64,000 nt of DNA from Segatella copri. Lineage in GTDB: Bacteria > Bacteroidota > Bacteroidia > Bacteroidales > Bacteroidaceae. The position numbers and the translations under genes are program-made. Below are positions 20,323 through 30,015 of this stretch, in pieces. The notes beneath the pieces were generated by a model, which saw nothing but the letters and a program-made list of their open reading frames with translations, ran no database searches and was not told the origin of the DNA. Location: assembly GCF_949820605.1 (NCBI RefSeq), contig NZ_CATKVU010000007.1, forward strand, positions 310,001 to 374,000, written 5' to 3'. Each line of letters starts with the position of its first letter. The stretch's first letter is position 1.

Positions 20323-20435
20323 CAAACGAAAACACGGCTTAACGCATTTTAGGAAATGCACAGCCGCACAGTCTTAAACATTATTATAATAGAGTGAACT
20401 AACAAACAGATATTTTTCTAAACTAATAATCGAAT

Positions 20436-23400
20436 ATGAAAACAAAAAGTCTATTGCTGGCGACTGCATTATTGATGTCGACGTCAGCGCTCGCACAGAA
20501 AAACACCTTCAAGGGTGTCGTGTTGGATGACCTGGGTGAACCCGTTATCGGAGCCACCGTACAGGTTAAAGGCGTCAAGGGTGCCGGTGCAATTACCGAC
20601 CTTGATGGTAACTTTGTCATCGATGCAGATGCTAACCAGACCTTGGTTATCACCTACATTGGCTACAAGGATGCAGAGATTCGTCCTTCAGCCAACATGA
20701 AGATTACTCTGAAACAAGACGACAAGGCTTTGGACGAAGTGGTTGTTGTTGGTTACGGTGTTCAGAAGAAGAGCGTGGTAACTGCAGCTATCGCTAAAGT
20801 GAGCACCGAAGATTTGGCTGGCAAGAGCCCAGTGCGTGTTGATAACGCACTGAAGGGTCTGGCTGCCGGTGTCAACGTAACCTCTTCTTCAGGTCAGCCT
20901 GGTGCATCTCCTAAGGTTCGTATTCGTGGTACAGGTACTATCAGCAATTCAGATCCTCTCTACATCGTAGACGGCATGCCTATCGAGGGTGGTCTCGACT
21001 ATCTCAACCCTAGTGATATCGAGAGTATCGAGGTGTTGAAGGATGCTGCTTCGGGTGCTATCTATGGTGCCCGTGCTGCCAACGGTGTAATTCTCGTAAC
21101 CACCAAGAAGGGTAAGATAGGAAAGGCACAGATCAACTATAACTTCTCTTACGGTTGGCAAAGCGCATGGAAGAAGCGTGATGTGACAAGCGCCACTGAC
21201 TACGCCATCCTTCAGAACGAGCGTGCAGTGAATGGTGGTCAGGCTCCTATCTTTGCTGATCCATACAAACTGACTGACTCTAATGGCAATCCTATCAATG
21301 GATTTGGTACTGATTGGCAGGACTTGGTATTCAACGACAATGCCCCTGTACAGAACCATGAGGTAAGCATCAGTGGTGCATCCGATAAGATCAACTACTA
21401 CCTCTCCATGGGCTACTACAAGCAGGAAGGTATCGTAGGTGGTAACTACGGACAGAGCAACTATGAGCGTCTCTCTATGCGTAGCAACAACATTTATAAT
21501 GTATTGGATGCCAGCAAGGATCGCAACTTCCTCAACAAGCTCGATGTAACCGTCAACATGGCTTACACCCGTGTAAAGAGTACAGGTATCGATGCTAATA
21601 GTAATGGCTCAGTATTGGGTAGTGCCCTCTATCTTGCTCCAATATTGGCTCCTACGGTAACCAATAGCAATGTGGCGAAGAAGTATTATAATACCTACGA
21701 GGATCCTAATACATACGATGCAGATGGTAATATTACAGGTACTCGTGATACTTACGAGCTTCTTCGTGATGCCAATGGCAACTATTATACCATCCCAGGT
21801 ATGGGAGGTACCTATCAGGAGATGAACAACCCTCTTGCCATGATGGCGCGCCCAGCAGCTAAGAACTGGTCACATAAGTTTGTGCCTAAGTTCTCTATCG
21901 ACCTCCAGCTCTGGGATAACTTGAAGTATCATTTCACTTATAGTGCAGACCTCAGCTTCTGGGGTTCAGATAGCTACACCGCATCCAAGTATTACCTCTC
22001 TGGTAACGTCAAGGCTGAGCATACCCAGGCTTACAAGAGTTCTGACAAGGGTATCAACTGGCAGGTGGAGAATACTTTGACATACGATAAGACTATTGGC
22101 AAGCATAGTTTTGCTGTTGTCTTAGGTCAGAGTGCAATGAAGAATAAGAGTGATTATCTGAACGGCAGCCGTTGGAATCTTGTGAATGTAAACAAGCCTT
22201 CTATCGACTATGCTACTGGTAAATATAGCCAGACCATCGTGAAGGATGCTAAAGGTAACATCATCTCTGTAGGTGCTCCAACCATTGAACATGATGTATC
22301 AGGTGGCAATAATGTAGTGCATGCTATATCTTCTCTCTTCGGTCGATTGAGCTATAACTATGATGAGAAGTACATGCTTCAGGCTACAATCCGCCGAGAT
22401 GGTTCAAGCCGTTTCGGACCATCTCATAAATATGGTACCTTCCCATCTGCCTCTATCGGATGGAATATTATGAACGAGAAATTCATGGAAAGTACTCGCG
22501 ATTGGTTGAGCAACTTGAAGTTCCGTGCCAGCTGGGGTAAGAATGGTAATGATAACATCGGTGACTTCCGTTATACCGTATTGACCGCTATGGGCAACAA
22601 CGTGCTCTTCGGAAAGAATGCAGTCAAGTTTAATGGTTCTAAGGCGAATGCCACAGCCAATGAAGACTTGAAGTGGGAGGAGAGTGAGCAGACTGATATC
22701 GGTTTCGACTTCGGTTTCTTCGGCAGTGCGCTGACATTCTCAGCTGACTATTATGTAAAGAAGACCAACGGTATGTTGATTACTATGCCTATCCCAAGCT
22801 ACGTAGGTGAGACCAAGCCAATCGGTAACGTGGGTGACATGAAGAACTCAGGTCTTGAGTTTGAGCTCGGCTATAAGTGGCACATCTCTGATGCTCGCTT
22901 CAATGCCAAGGCTAATGTTACCTATCTGCACAATGAGTTGACCAACCTCGGTAATGATACAGGTTACATCGACCTCGATGGCTTCCTGGGTATCTCTGGT
23001 GGTGGCACTCGTGGATCTAACGGTCAGCCTTTCCCATACTTCTATGGTTATAAGACAGCTGGTGTGTTCCAGAATATGGCAGAGGTTAATGCTTATACCA
23101 ATACAGATGGAAATTTGATTATGCCAGATGCCAAGCCAGGTGATGTACGCTTTGTTGATGTCAATGGTGATGGTAAAATCGATCCAGATGACCGCACCAA
23201 CATCGGTAATGGTACACCTTCATGGACCTTCGGTTTCAACTTCAATGCTGAGTGGAAGGGTTTCGATCTCAACCTCTTCTTGCAGGGTGTAACAGGTAAT
23301 AAGGTATTTGATGCTACCTATCGTACAGATGTGTTCTCTGGCAACTTCCCTACTTGGATGCTCGGCAGATGGACTGGTGAGGGTACCTCCAATAAGTATC

Positions 23401-23696
23401 CTATCCTGAAGAATGGCGATGCTACCAATTGGCAGGTTTCTGACCTCTATCTTTGCGATGGCTCTTACTTGAGATTGAAGAACATCTCTTTGGGTTACAC
23501 CTTGCCAAAGCAGCTTACACAGAAGTTGTCTATCAGTCACTTGCGTTTCTACGTGATGGCAGAGAACCTGATTACCTGGACCAAGTATTGGGGCTTCGAC
23601 CCTGAAATCTCATCAGGTGGAACTTCTCTCGGTGTAGACTATGGTGTATATCCACAGGCTCGCACCTACACCATCGGCGTAAACCTTTCATTCTAA
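20436..23696 (+). CDS. SusC/RagA-type TonB-dependent outer-membrane transporter (beta-glucan locus)
   Basis: A 1086-residue outer-membrane importer that, with its SusD lid, takes up glycan oligosaccharides using TonB energy. After the signal peptide (MKTKSLLLATALLMSTSALAQ) there is a carboxypeptidase-regulatory-like domain (FKGVVLDDLGEPVIGATVQVKG), a TonB-box region (DEVVVVGYGVQKKS), the plug domain (VRIRGTGTISNSDPLYIVDGMP, IEVLKDAASGAIYGARAANG) and a long beta-barrel ending in a C-terminal aromatic residue (TIGVNLSF). All elements are present and length is normal. It is the first gene of an operon with susD, a glycan-binding lipoprotein and GH16. Confidence 0.95.
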   Translation: MKTKSLLLATALLMSTSALAQKNTFKGVVLDDLGEPVIGATVQVKGVKGAGAITDLDGNFVIDADANQTLVITYIGYKDAEIRPSANMKITLKQDDKALDEVVVVGYGVQKKSVVTAAIAKVSTEDLAGKSPVRVDNALKGLAAGVNVTSSSGQPGASPKVRIRGTGTISNSDPLYIVDGMPIEGGLDYLNPSDIESIEVLKDAASGAIYGARAANGVILVTTKKGKIGKAQINYNFSYGWQSAWKKRDVTSATDYAILQNERAVNGGQAPIFADPYKLTDSNGNPINGFGTDWQDLVFNDNAPVQNHEVSISGASDKINYYLSMGYYKQEGIVGGNYGQSNYERLSMRSNNIYNVLDASKDRNFLNKLDVTVNMAYTRVKSTGIDANSNGSVLGSALYLAPILAPTVTNSNVAKKYYNTYEDPNTYDADGNITGTRDTYELLRDANGNYYTIPGMGGTYQEMNNPLAMMARPAAKNWSHKFVPKFSIDLQLWDNLKYHFTYSADLSFWGSDSYTASKYYLSGNVKAEHTQAYKSSDKGINWQVENTLTYDKTIGKHSFAVVLGQSAMKNKSDYLNGSRWNLVNVNKPSIDYATGKYSQTIVKDAKGNIISVGAPTIEHDVSGGNNVVHAISSLFGRLSYNYDEKYMLQATIRRDGSSRFGPSHKYGTFPSASIGWNIMNEKFMESTRDWLSNLKFRASWGKNGNDNIGDFRYTVLTAMGNNVLFGKNAVKFNGSKANATANEDLKWEESEQTDIGFDFGFFGSALTFSADYYVKKTNGMLITMPIPSYVGETKPIGNVGDMKNSGLEFELGYKWHISDARFNAKANVTYLHNELTNLGNDTGYIDLDGFLGISGGGTRGSNGQPFPYFYGYKTAGVFQNMAEVNAYTNTDGNLIMPDAKPGDVRFVDVNGDGKIDPDDRTNIGNGTPSWTFGFNFNAEWKGFDLNLFLQGVTGNKVFDATYRTDVFSGNFPTWMLGRWTGEGTSNKYPILKNGDATNWQVSDLYLCDGSYLRLKNISLGYTLPKQLTQKLSISHLRFYVMAENLITWTKYWGFDPEISSGGTSLGVDYGVYPQARTYTIGVNLSF

Positions 23697-23724
23697 AATA
23701 AGAACCTTTAAAATAAAGACTATT

Positions 23725-25251
23725 ATGAAGACAATAAAATATATAGCTTTAGGAGTGTTGGCAACCAGTATGACACTGGCAAACACATCTTGCAGCGACA
23801 GCTTCCTAGAGGTGGAGAACCCATCAGGTGAAAACCTCGAAGAATATTATACCACAGATGCCCATATCAATGAGGCTCTGAATGCGGCTTACGATCCTAT
23901 CCACTGGCCAGACTGGGGATTGGGACAGTATAATGCTCTCAATATCGATGCCGAGATAATGGGCGATAACTTCTGGGTAGGCGGTTCTAACAAAACCGAT
24001 CAACAGCACTGGCACATGCTTGCCAACTATGAGGCAAATGCCAGCAATACCCTTAGCTCACTTTGGACAGTGGACTACTCAGGCATCAAGCGTTGTAATG
24101 ACCTCTTGAAATATTTGGGCTGGGCAGAGGCTAATCTCACTGCTGCCAACAGGGCATCTTATGAGATGCAGGGTAGAGCCCTCCGTGTATATTTCTACAA
24201 TAACTTGTGGCACTACTTCGGCAATATTCCTTTCTATCTGGAGAACTTGTCTGCTCCTTACACAGCCCCACAGCTCAAGGCTGATGAAGTATATGACAAA
24301 TTGATAGTAGAGCTTGAGGCTGTAATTGACTCCAAGGTCCTGCCAATGCGTTGGGATGATGCCAACTGTGGAAGAATGTCGCAGGCCATGTGCTATATGA
24401 TGTATGCCGAGATGGTGATGTATCAGAATGACAAGACTCGCTATCCTAAGGCTCTCCAGTATATGCAGGAGCTCATCGCCGACAAGAGTGACTATGATAT
24501 AGTAGACGATTACGCCTCTATTTGGAAAGAGAGCGGCGAATGGTGCAAGGAGAGCATCTGGGAAGTAAACTATGAGGATGGTAACAACGAGCGTGGTTGG
24601 AATTCACCATTGGCTATTGGTGGTACAATATTGCCTACCTTGATTTCTCCAAACTCTTGGCCTGGTGGCGATGGTTGGAACCAAGGCGGTGACGGTTGGG
24701 GATTCCTACCTGTTCGTACCGAAACCTATGCTCTGTTTGCTGACAACGACAAGCGCCGTGATGCTACTGTATGGGACTGTCGTGGCGTGAAATATACCAA
24801 ACGTTATGAGGATACTGGTCTTTGGCTGGCCAAGTATCGTCCGTTCACAGAGAACAATGCTGACGCAGGTTTCGATAATAACCTTAACTATAATAACAAT
24901 CTCCGTGTATATCGCTTGGCTGAGGCTTACCTCAATGCTGCAGAGCTTTTGTTGGAGACAGGTGGCGATGCTAATCAGGCTAAGGATTATGTGAATAAGA
25001 TTCGCAACCGTGCAGGAATCGCAGAGCTTGGAGCCGTAACTCTGGATGATGTTATCAATGAGCGCCGCTTGGAGTTTGTAGGTGAGGGTAAGCGTTACTT
25101 CGACCTCGTTCGCACAGGCAAGGCTGCTACCGTGTTGGTACCAGACAGCTACGGTTATCGCACCAACTCCTGGACAGAATCCAAGAAGTATATTCCTATC
25201 GCACAGGCTGAGCTTGACTCTGATCCTGCTTTGGTACAAAATAATTATTAA
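23725..25251 (+). CDS. SusD/RagB-type glycan-binding lipoprotein (beta-glucan locus)
   Basis: A 508-residue SusD homologue that sits as a lid on the SusC channel and delivers oligosaccharides. The N-terminus has a lipoprotein signal (LATSMTLANTSCSDSF). Helical TPR-like segments follow, for example MQGRALRVYFYNNLWHYFGNIPFYL and YRLAEAYLNAAELLLETGG, and the conserved SusD ending NERRLEFVGEGKRYFDLVRTG is intact. Many Trp residues in the middle (WPDWGLGQYN, NSWPGGDGWNQGGDGWGF) are good candidates for sugar stacking. It starts 28 bp after susC and is cotranscribed. Confidence 0.94.
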   Translation: MKTIKYIALGVLATSMTLANTSCSDSFLEVENPSGENLEEYYTTDAHINEALNAAYDPIHWPDWGLGQYNALNIDAEIMGDNFWVGGSNKTDQQHWHMLANYEANASNTLSSLWTVDYSGIKRCNDLLKYLGWAEANLTAANRASYEMQGRALRVYFYNNLWHYFGNIPFYLENLSAPYTAPQLKADEVYDKLIVELEAVIDSKVLPMRWDDANCGRMSQAMCYMMYAEMVMYQNDKTRYPKALQYMQELIADKSDYDIVDDYASIWKESGEWCKESIWEVNYEDGNNERGWNSPLAIGGTILPTLISPNSWPGGDGWNQGGDGWGFLPVRTETYALFADNDKRRDATVWDCRGVKYTKRYEDTGLWLAKYRPFTENNADAGFDNNLNYNNNLRVYRLAEAYLNAAELLLETGGDANQAKDYVNKIRNRAGIAELGAVTLDDVINERRLEFVGEGKRYFDLVRTGKAATVLVPDSYGYRTNSWTESKKYIPIAQAELDSDPALVQNNY

Positions 25252-25269
25252 CGTTAAGAATCCAACAAT

Positions 25270-26646
25270 ATGAAAAAGATATTTCGAAATATGGCTTATG
25301 CACTGCTCGGTGGACTGATGCTCGGTGCATGTTCAGCAGAAGAATTCTCTGGTGCCAATGGCGAATTGCCTGATATTGTCAATTATGCAGACAAGTTTAA
25401 TGTTGCTGTTGATCAGGAAACGAATACCGCTAAGTTCTCTTTCGAGGGTGCCAGTGGCGTTACACCGGTTTGGGTAATAGATGGAGCTTATTCTTCAGAA
25501 TTCAATCTCTCTAAGTACTATCGCAAGAAGGGAACATATAATGTGGAGTGCTTCGTGAAAAACCGTAATGGTATCAGCAAGGAATCTGTTCAGAAGCAGT
25601 TTTCTGTCGAAAAGACAAAGATGAATGGTTTCGCAGGTTTCGTAGAGGATAGTGAGTTTAATCTCTTCAAGAGAATTACCTTCCCTGAAAAACCTTCTGC
25701 TGGCTATTATGCTCCAGGATGGAGCCAAATTGCTGACCCGGTTTGTAGTTACAGCAAGGGATGCTATACATTGAAGCTCCCTGAGGCAACTACCGAACGT
25801 TGGCAAGCTCAGGTTCCTTTCACCAACTTAGGTATCTCTACTTCTGCCGACAAGCACTACGATTTCTCTGTCATCTTGACATCAAACTTGGGTCATGGTG
25901 GTGTGAAGGTTAAGCTCTGCCAAACAGACGATGATGATGCTATCTTGATGGATAAAGACATAAAGTTGGAGGCAGGTGAACCAAAATGTCTCTTCGGCTC
26001 TGACCTCGACGGTGTGGACATCTCAAACTTGAAGATTGTCTTCGATTTTGGTGGCAACAAAGCTGGCGATGAAATCATGATAGAGAGCCTGGTATTGAAA
26101 GATCATGCCAACGATGACGGAACGGAAGTACCAGAGGAAATCAAGGTGCCTTTCGATTACAATACAGCAGGAAATCTTTGGAAGGCTGTGGATGAGGCTC
26201 AATCGTTTGTAAATACCAATTGGTTTGGCGATGCAGGTTGGGGAGCTATAGATTGTTCTCCGGTTATCACCCATAAGGGCAGTAAGCATACAATTGTTAT
26301 CCCAGTTGAAACTCCAGCTGAACAATGGCATGCACAGTGGGCATTAACAGAGGCTCCTATATCTATTAAGATGGGCCAGAAGGTGGATTTCTCTTGCAAG
26401 GTTACTACTACAGCTAAGTTGCCTTTAGCAACATTTAAGTTGTGTGACACAGGTAATGATGACAGCTATTTGTTTGCTGATATGTATCAGAACGTTAATG
26501 GTGAATATGTGGTTCGTTATGACGATGCGACTATCCAAGGTAGTAAGGCAGGTGATATGGAGAAAGTGAAGCTTGTTATGGACTTCGCTGGCGCGCCTGT
26601 TGATGCAGAAATAACTGTCAGCGATATCGTTTTGATTGTGAAATAG
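25270..26646 (+). CDS. Surface glycan-binding lipoprotein with PKD-like and two repeated CBM-like domains
   Basis: A 458-residue lipoprotein (lipobox GAC, Cys21) in the SusE/SGBP position. A PKD/Ig-like domain (~55-115, GASGVTPVWVIDGAYSSEFN) is followed by two similar jelly-roll-like modules. Module 1 (~160-275) has RWQAQVPFTNLGIS, YDFSVILTS, VKVKLCQTDDDDAIL and LKIVFDFGG. Module 2 (~325-458) has QWHAQWALTEAPIS, VDFSCKVTT, ATFKLCDTGNDDSYL and VKLVMDFAG. The pairwise match points to internal duplication of a CBM4-like fold. The role is inferred to be capture of beta-glucan at the cell surface. I cannot name a Pfam family with certainty. Confidence 0.75.
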   Translation: MKKIFRNMAYALLGGLMLGACSAEEFSGANGELPDIVNYADKFNVAVDQETNTAKFSFEGASGVTPVWVIDGAYSSEFNLSKYYRKKGTYNVECFVKNRNGISKESVQKQFSVEKTKMNGFAGFVEDSEFNLFKRITFPEKPSAGYYAPGWSQIADPVCSYSKGCYTLKLPEATTERWQAQVPFTNLGISTSADKHYDFSVILTSNLGHGGVKVKLCQTDDDDAILMDKDIKLEAGEPKCLFGSDLDGVDISNLKIVFDFGGNKAGDEIMIESLVLKDHANDDGTEVPEEIKVPFDYNTAGNLWKAVDEAQSFVNTNWFGDAGWGAIDCSPVITHKGSKHTIVIPVETPAEQWHAQWALTEAPISIKMGQKVDFSCKVTTTAKLPLATFKLCDTGNDDSYLFADMYQNVNGEYVVRYDDATIQGSKAGDMEKVKLVMDFAGAPVDAEITVSDIVLIVK

Positions 26647-26679
26647 GCTTTAGGTTTTATAGGTTTATATAGAATTATA

Positions 26680-26722
26680 CAGGAGCTGCTCCTATAAATA
26701 AGTAAGTAGGAGTGGCTCCCTT
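26680..26722 (+). promoter_or_regulatory. Hairpins between glycan-binding protein and GH16 genes
   Basis: AGGAGCTGCTCCT (26681-26693) is self-complementary and is followed by a similar GTAGGAGTGGCTCCC element ending in a T-run. It may act as a partial terminator or RNA-stability element that lowers GH16 expression relative to susCD. Confidence 0.4.
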
Positions 26723-26739
26723 TCTAAATTTTAAATGAC

Positions 26740-27891
26740 ATGAAATTCTTGAAAATATTTTCCTTCCTTCTCTCGCTTATGCTGCTTTCTTGCAGCAGCT
26801 CTTCTGACGGCGATGGAGAGGTGACGATATCCTGCTCTCCTACGAGCATCGATGTTCCGGCTAAGGGCGGTACTTATAAAATCATGGTTGTGGCTTCTGA
26901 AGGAGGCTGGGAAGCGAGAGCATCCTTCCCTGGAGAAGGTCCTACGGCAAATGTATACCCTTGGTTTAAAGTGAGTGCCAGCGGTAATAACAAAGCTATG
27001 GGTATGGTAACTGTAGATGTGGAAGAGAATAAATCGTCTGTAGCTCTTGACGGAAGTGTCGAGATTTCATTAGAGGATAAGAAGGTATCGGTGCCAGTGC
27101 ATCAGGCTGGAAAACAGGTTACTCCTATTGAAGGGGGCGAAATGGTGATTCCGGAAGGTTACGAACTGGTTTGGAATGATGAGTTTAATGAAGGCTCAGA
27201 GTTGAATAGTACCGACTGGCGTCATGAGGTGCAGAAGTCGGGCTGGGTGAATCATGAACTTCAGAATTATGTGAATGGCTCTGCTGATGGCAAACGCGTA
27301 ACAGAAATTGCAGATAACCGGCTTTACATCAACTGTTTCAAGGGCAGCGACGACAAGATATATTCGGGTCGCGTATATGCTCACGAAACCCAGGGCTGGC
27401 TTTACGGTATCTTCGAAGCGCGCATCAAATTGCCTAAGGGTAAGGGCACATGGCCTGCTTTCTGGATGATGCCTTGCAACAATGATTTCGGAGCAAATCC
27501 TTGGCCTAAATGTGGCGAGATTGATATTATGGAAGAGGTTGGCGTTAATCCTAACTATACTTCTTCGTCGCTCCATACTGAGAAGTTTAATCACGTGATG
27601 GGAACCCAGATTACTAAGGAACGCCAAACTGCGGGTGCTGAAGACGGTTTCCACGTTTATCGCCTGGAGTGGACTCCTGATTATATCAAGACCTACGTGG
27701 ATGGTAAGGAACTGCTCAATTTCAACAACGACGGTAAAAATGATGTGGGTTCGTGGCCTTTCAATAAACCATTCTATGTTATCCTCAACCTGGCTTGGGG
27801 CGGTGACTGGGGCGGCATGAAGGGTGTTGACGAAAGCGCCCTCCCAGTTCAGATGGAAGTGGATTATGTGAGAGTATTCCAGAAAAAATAA
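26740..27891 (+). CDS. GH16 endo-beta-1,3(4)-glucanase lipoprotein with BACON domain
   Basis: A 383-residue lipoprotein (LLSCSSSSDGDGE, Cys18) that cleaves beta-glucan backbones at the cell surface. A BACON domain (~28-130, SCSPTSIDVPAKGGTYKIMV) links to a GH16 catalytic domain beginning GYELVWNDEFNEGSELN. The catalytic motif is EIDIMEE, with nucleophile Glu260, Asp262 and acid/base Glu265. The extra Met in EIDIME is typical of laminarinase-type (beta-1,3 or mixed-linkage) rather than strict lichenase enzymes. It supplies oligosaccharides to SusCD and the periplasmic GH3 enzymes. It ends at a strong terminator. Confidence 0.92.
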   Translation: MKFLKIFSFLLSLMLLSCSSSSDGDGEVTISCSPTSIDVPAKGGTYKIMVVASEGGWEARASFPGEGPTANVYPWFKVSASGNNKAMGMVTVDVEENKSSVALDGSVEISLEDKKVSVPVHQAGKQVTPIEGGEMVIPEGYELVWNDEFNEGSELNSTDWRHEVQKSGWVNHELQNYVNGSADGKRVTEIADNRLYINCFKGSDDKIYSGRVYAHETQGWLYGIFEARIKLPKGKGTWPAFWMMPCNNDFGANPWPKCGEIDIMEEVGVNPNYTSSSLHTEKFNHVMGTQITKERQTAGAEDGFHVYRLEWTPDYIKTYVDGKELLNFNNDGKNDVGSWPFNKPFYVILNLAWGGDWGGMKGVDESALPVQMEVDYVRVFQKK

Positions 27892-27924
27892 GGCTTGATT
27901 TTTTTAACTATATAAATAATAAGA

Positions 27925-27971
27925 TCTTAGGAGAAGTAGTATCTGCACTTACTCCTAAGACTTTTTCTTTT
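27925..27971 (+). terminator. Terminator of the beta-glucan susCD operon
   Basis: TCTTAGGAG pairs with CTCCTAAGA, followed by CTTTTTCTTTT. Confidence 0.8.
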
Positions 27972-28021
27972 GTTCTAATTTCGCTCTTTTTATTGTCTTT
28001 TTCTGCTTTTCTTGCTTACAA

Positions 28022-28053
28022 TTTGCTCATTTCGAATAAAAGTTATAATTTTG
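28022..28053 (+). promoter_or_regulatory. Promoter of the DMT transporter gene
   Basis: TTTG (28022-28025), 20 bp, TAATTTTG (28046-28053): a complete housekeeping-type promoter. It places the transcript start near 28056. Confidence 0.78.
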
Positions 28054-28083
28054 CAGTTGAATTTCAAAAATCAGGAAAATAGA

Positions 28084-28980
28084 ATGAAACAGAATAATAG
28101 TAATTTATTATATCATCTTGTGGCTTTTATCACTGTAGCCATCTGGGGAACCACCTTTGTATCTACCAAGGTACTGATGCTGAACGGGCTTTCACCAGCA
28201 CAGATCTTTACGCTCCGTTTCAGTATTGCATACATCCTGATGCTGATGGTGAATCATAAGAAGATGTTTGCTGACAGCTGGAAGGATGAGTTTAAGCTGG
28301 CTATGCTGGGTATAACCGGCGGTTCGCTCTATTTCCTGAGCGAGAACGAGGCGATGAATTATACCACAACGACCAATACTTCGCTCATCGTATGCTCCTG
28401 TCCGCTCTTTGCTACCTTGCTGGTTCGTCTGGTTTATCGCCATTCTTCGCGTATCAACATGATACAGCTGTTGGGCTCTCTGCTTGCTTTTGTAGGTATG
28501 ATTATCGTGGTGCTGAATGGCAGATTCGTGCTGCATCTGTCGCCTGTAGGCGATGCCTTGGCGTTTACGGCATGTATGTGCTGGGCAGTCTATTCGCTCC
28601 TGATGAAATCGGTATCGGGCGATTATGGCGCTGCTTTTATCACCCGCAAGGTATTCTTCTACGGTGTGCTTACCATCTTGCCTTATTATCTTATTATCCC
28701 TGGGTGGCCGGCATGGGATGTGTTTATGAAGCCTCAGGTGGTGGGTAATCTCTTGTTCCTGGGCTGTTTGGCCTCCATGATATGTTTCCTTACCTGGAAC
28801 TGGTGTATCTCTAAGTTGGGTGCCGTGAAAGCTACCAACTGGGTTTATTTCAACCCTATCACCACTATGATTTTCGCCTCTCTGGTATTAGACGAAAAGA
28901 TTACTCCTTACTTCCTGGCAGGTGCCTGCTGCATTCTGGCAGGTATGTATATCGCGGATAGAAAGACGAAGGCGGAATAA
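28084..28980 (+). CDS. EamA/DMT superfamily transporter
   Basis: A 298-residue inner-membrane protein with about ten transmembrane helices and two EamA repeats. Family blocks include AIWGTTFVSTKVLMLNGLSPAQIFTLRF, TNTSLIVCSCPLFATLL, and in the second repeat WCISKLGAVKATNWVYFNPITTMIFASLVLDEKITP. The frame is open back to 28012, but those codons lie upstream of or within the promoter, so the ATG at 28084 (MKQNNSNLLYHLVAF) is the start. The substrate is unknown; many relatives export metabolites or amino acids. Confidence 0.88.
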   Translation: MKQNNSNLLYHLVAFITVAIWGTTFVSTKVLMLNGLSPAQIFTLRFSIAYILMLMVNHKKMFADSWKDEFKLAMLGITGGSLYFLSENEAMNYTTTTNTSLIVCSCPLFATLLVRLVYRHSSRINMIQLLGSLLAFVGMIIVVLNGRFVLHLSPVGDALAFTACMCWAVYSLLMKSVSGDYGAAFITRKVFFYGVLTILPYYLIIPGWPAWDVFMKPQVVGNLLFLGCLASMICFLTWNWCISKLGAVKATNWVYFNPITTMIFASLVLDEKITPYFLAGACCILAGMYIADRKTKAE

Positions 28981-29068
28981 AAAATGACGAAGCATAGCTG
29001 TAGTTAGAACTAGCCAATGCTAAGAGCATCATGATGCTCTTTACCATTTTGCTTTTCATTTTTTCCAT
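28901..29068 (-). other. Possible remnant: signal-peptide-like ORF (55 aa)
   Basis: A minus-strand ORF begins MKSKMVKSIMMLLALASSNYS, a convincing signal peptide (from its second Met), but then runs antisense through the end of the DMT gene (SSFFIPPSSFYPRY) and stops. It could be the broken start of a lost secreted protein or chance. No clear promoter is seen. Confidence 0.2.
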
Positions 29069-29142
29069 ATTGATTTGTCTTTTTGTGTAATACGAATGAA
29101 TAGTTGTTATTACTTATATAATATTTATTCAGGTTTTTATTA

Positions 29143-29175
29143 GGCGTTCCGCCGGATTTACCGTCCGGCGGAGCG
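29143..29175. terminator. GC-rich hairpin after the cyclophilin gene
   Basis: GCGTTCCGCCGGA and TCCGGCGGAGCG form a 12-bp stem with one wobble and a 7-nt loop. It lacks a good U-tract, so it may stabilise the mRNA end rather than terminate. Confidence 0.5.
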
Positions 29176-29188
29176 TTATGGAGATTTC

Positions 29189-29935
29189 TTATTCCTCGAT
29201 GACTGAAACCTGCATAGAAACATCCTCTTTTGGGCGATCGCCACGCAATGTTTCGCAGTTCTGAATCTTTTCTACCACGTCAAGTCCTTCCTCCACTTCA
29301 CCGAAAACGGTGTATTGGTTATCGAGGAAAGGAGTTCCGCCTACTTCGGTGTAAGCCTTCTGCTGCTCCTCGGTAAACTTAGGATAACCCTGCTCCTTGC
29401 AGCGTTTCTTGGTTTCATCCACCAGTTCGTCCTGGAGTTTCATCAGGCCTTCACGGTCGCGGTTGCGGCGGAAGTTCATAATCTCATCATGATGCTCCTT
29501 GGCAAGCTGGTTGAAGATGTTCTGCTCCATCTGCATGCCCATCTGCTTCTCCATCTGCTTCAGTTCATTCTGCTTGTAGGTCTTACCCCAAACGATATAA
29601 AACTGGCTTCCGCTGCTCTCGCGTTCTGGGTTTACCTCGTCGCCAAGACGGGCTGCGCTCAAGGCACCACGCTTGTGGAAGAGCTGTGGATAAACGAATT
29701 CGGCAGGGATGGTATAGTCAGGACCACCTGTGCCCAGCATCTTGCCTTTAGAAGCGCCTTTGCTGTCTGGATCGCCGCCTTGAATCATAAAATCCTTGAT
29801 GACACGGTGGAAGAGAGTGCCATCGAAATATCCCTCCTTTGCCAACTTCAAGAAGTTGTCACGATGCTGAGGTGTCTCGTCGTAGAGGCGTACCTTGATG
29901 TCGCCCTCTGATGTCTTTATCAATACTTTAGCCAT
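29189..29935 (-). CDS. Cyclophilin-type peptidyl-prolyl isomerase
   Basis: A 248-residue cytoplasmic cyclophilin without signal peptide. Conserved cyclophilin blocks are NFLKLAKEGYFDGTLFHRVIKDFMIQGGDP, SSGSQFYIVWG and NQYTVFGEVEEGLDVVEKI. A charged helical insertion of roughly 70 residues (YKQNELKQMEKQMGMQMEQN to AYTEVGG) separates the catalytic core from the last strands, a form common in Bacteroidales. It catalyses prolyl isomerisation in protein folding. The 120-aa gene upstream on the same strand ends 80 bp before it. Confidence 0.9.
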   Translation of the reverse strand: MAKVLIKTSEGDIKVRLYDETPQHRDNFLKLAKEGYFDGTLFHRVIKDFMIQGGDPDSKGASKGKMLGTGGPDYTIPAEFVYPQLFHKRGALSAARLGDEVNPERESSGSQFYIVWGKTYKQNELKQMEKQMGMQMEQNIFNQLAKEHHDEIMNFRRNRDREGLMKLQDELVDETKKRCKEQGYPKFTEEQQKAYTEVGGTPFLDNQYTVFGEVEEGLDVVEKIQNCETLRGDRPKEDVSMQVSVIEE

Positions 29936-30015
29936 AATAATTTATAATCAGTATATTTTATTAATCGGTATATGTCGTAATCAGTATGTTTTTACCTTTT
30001 TACTTTTTTACCTTT

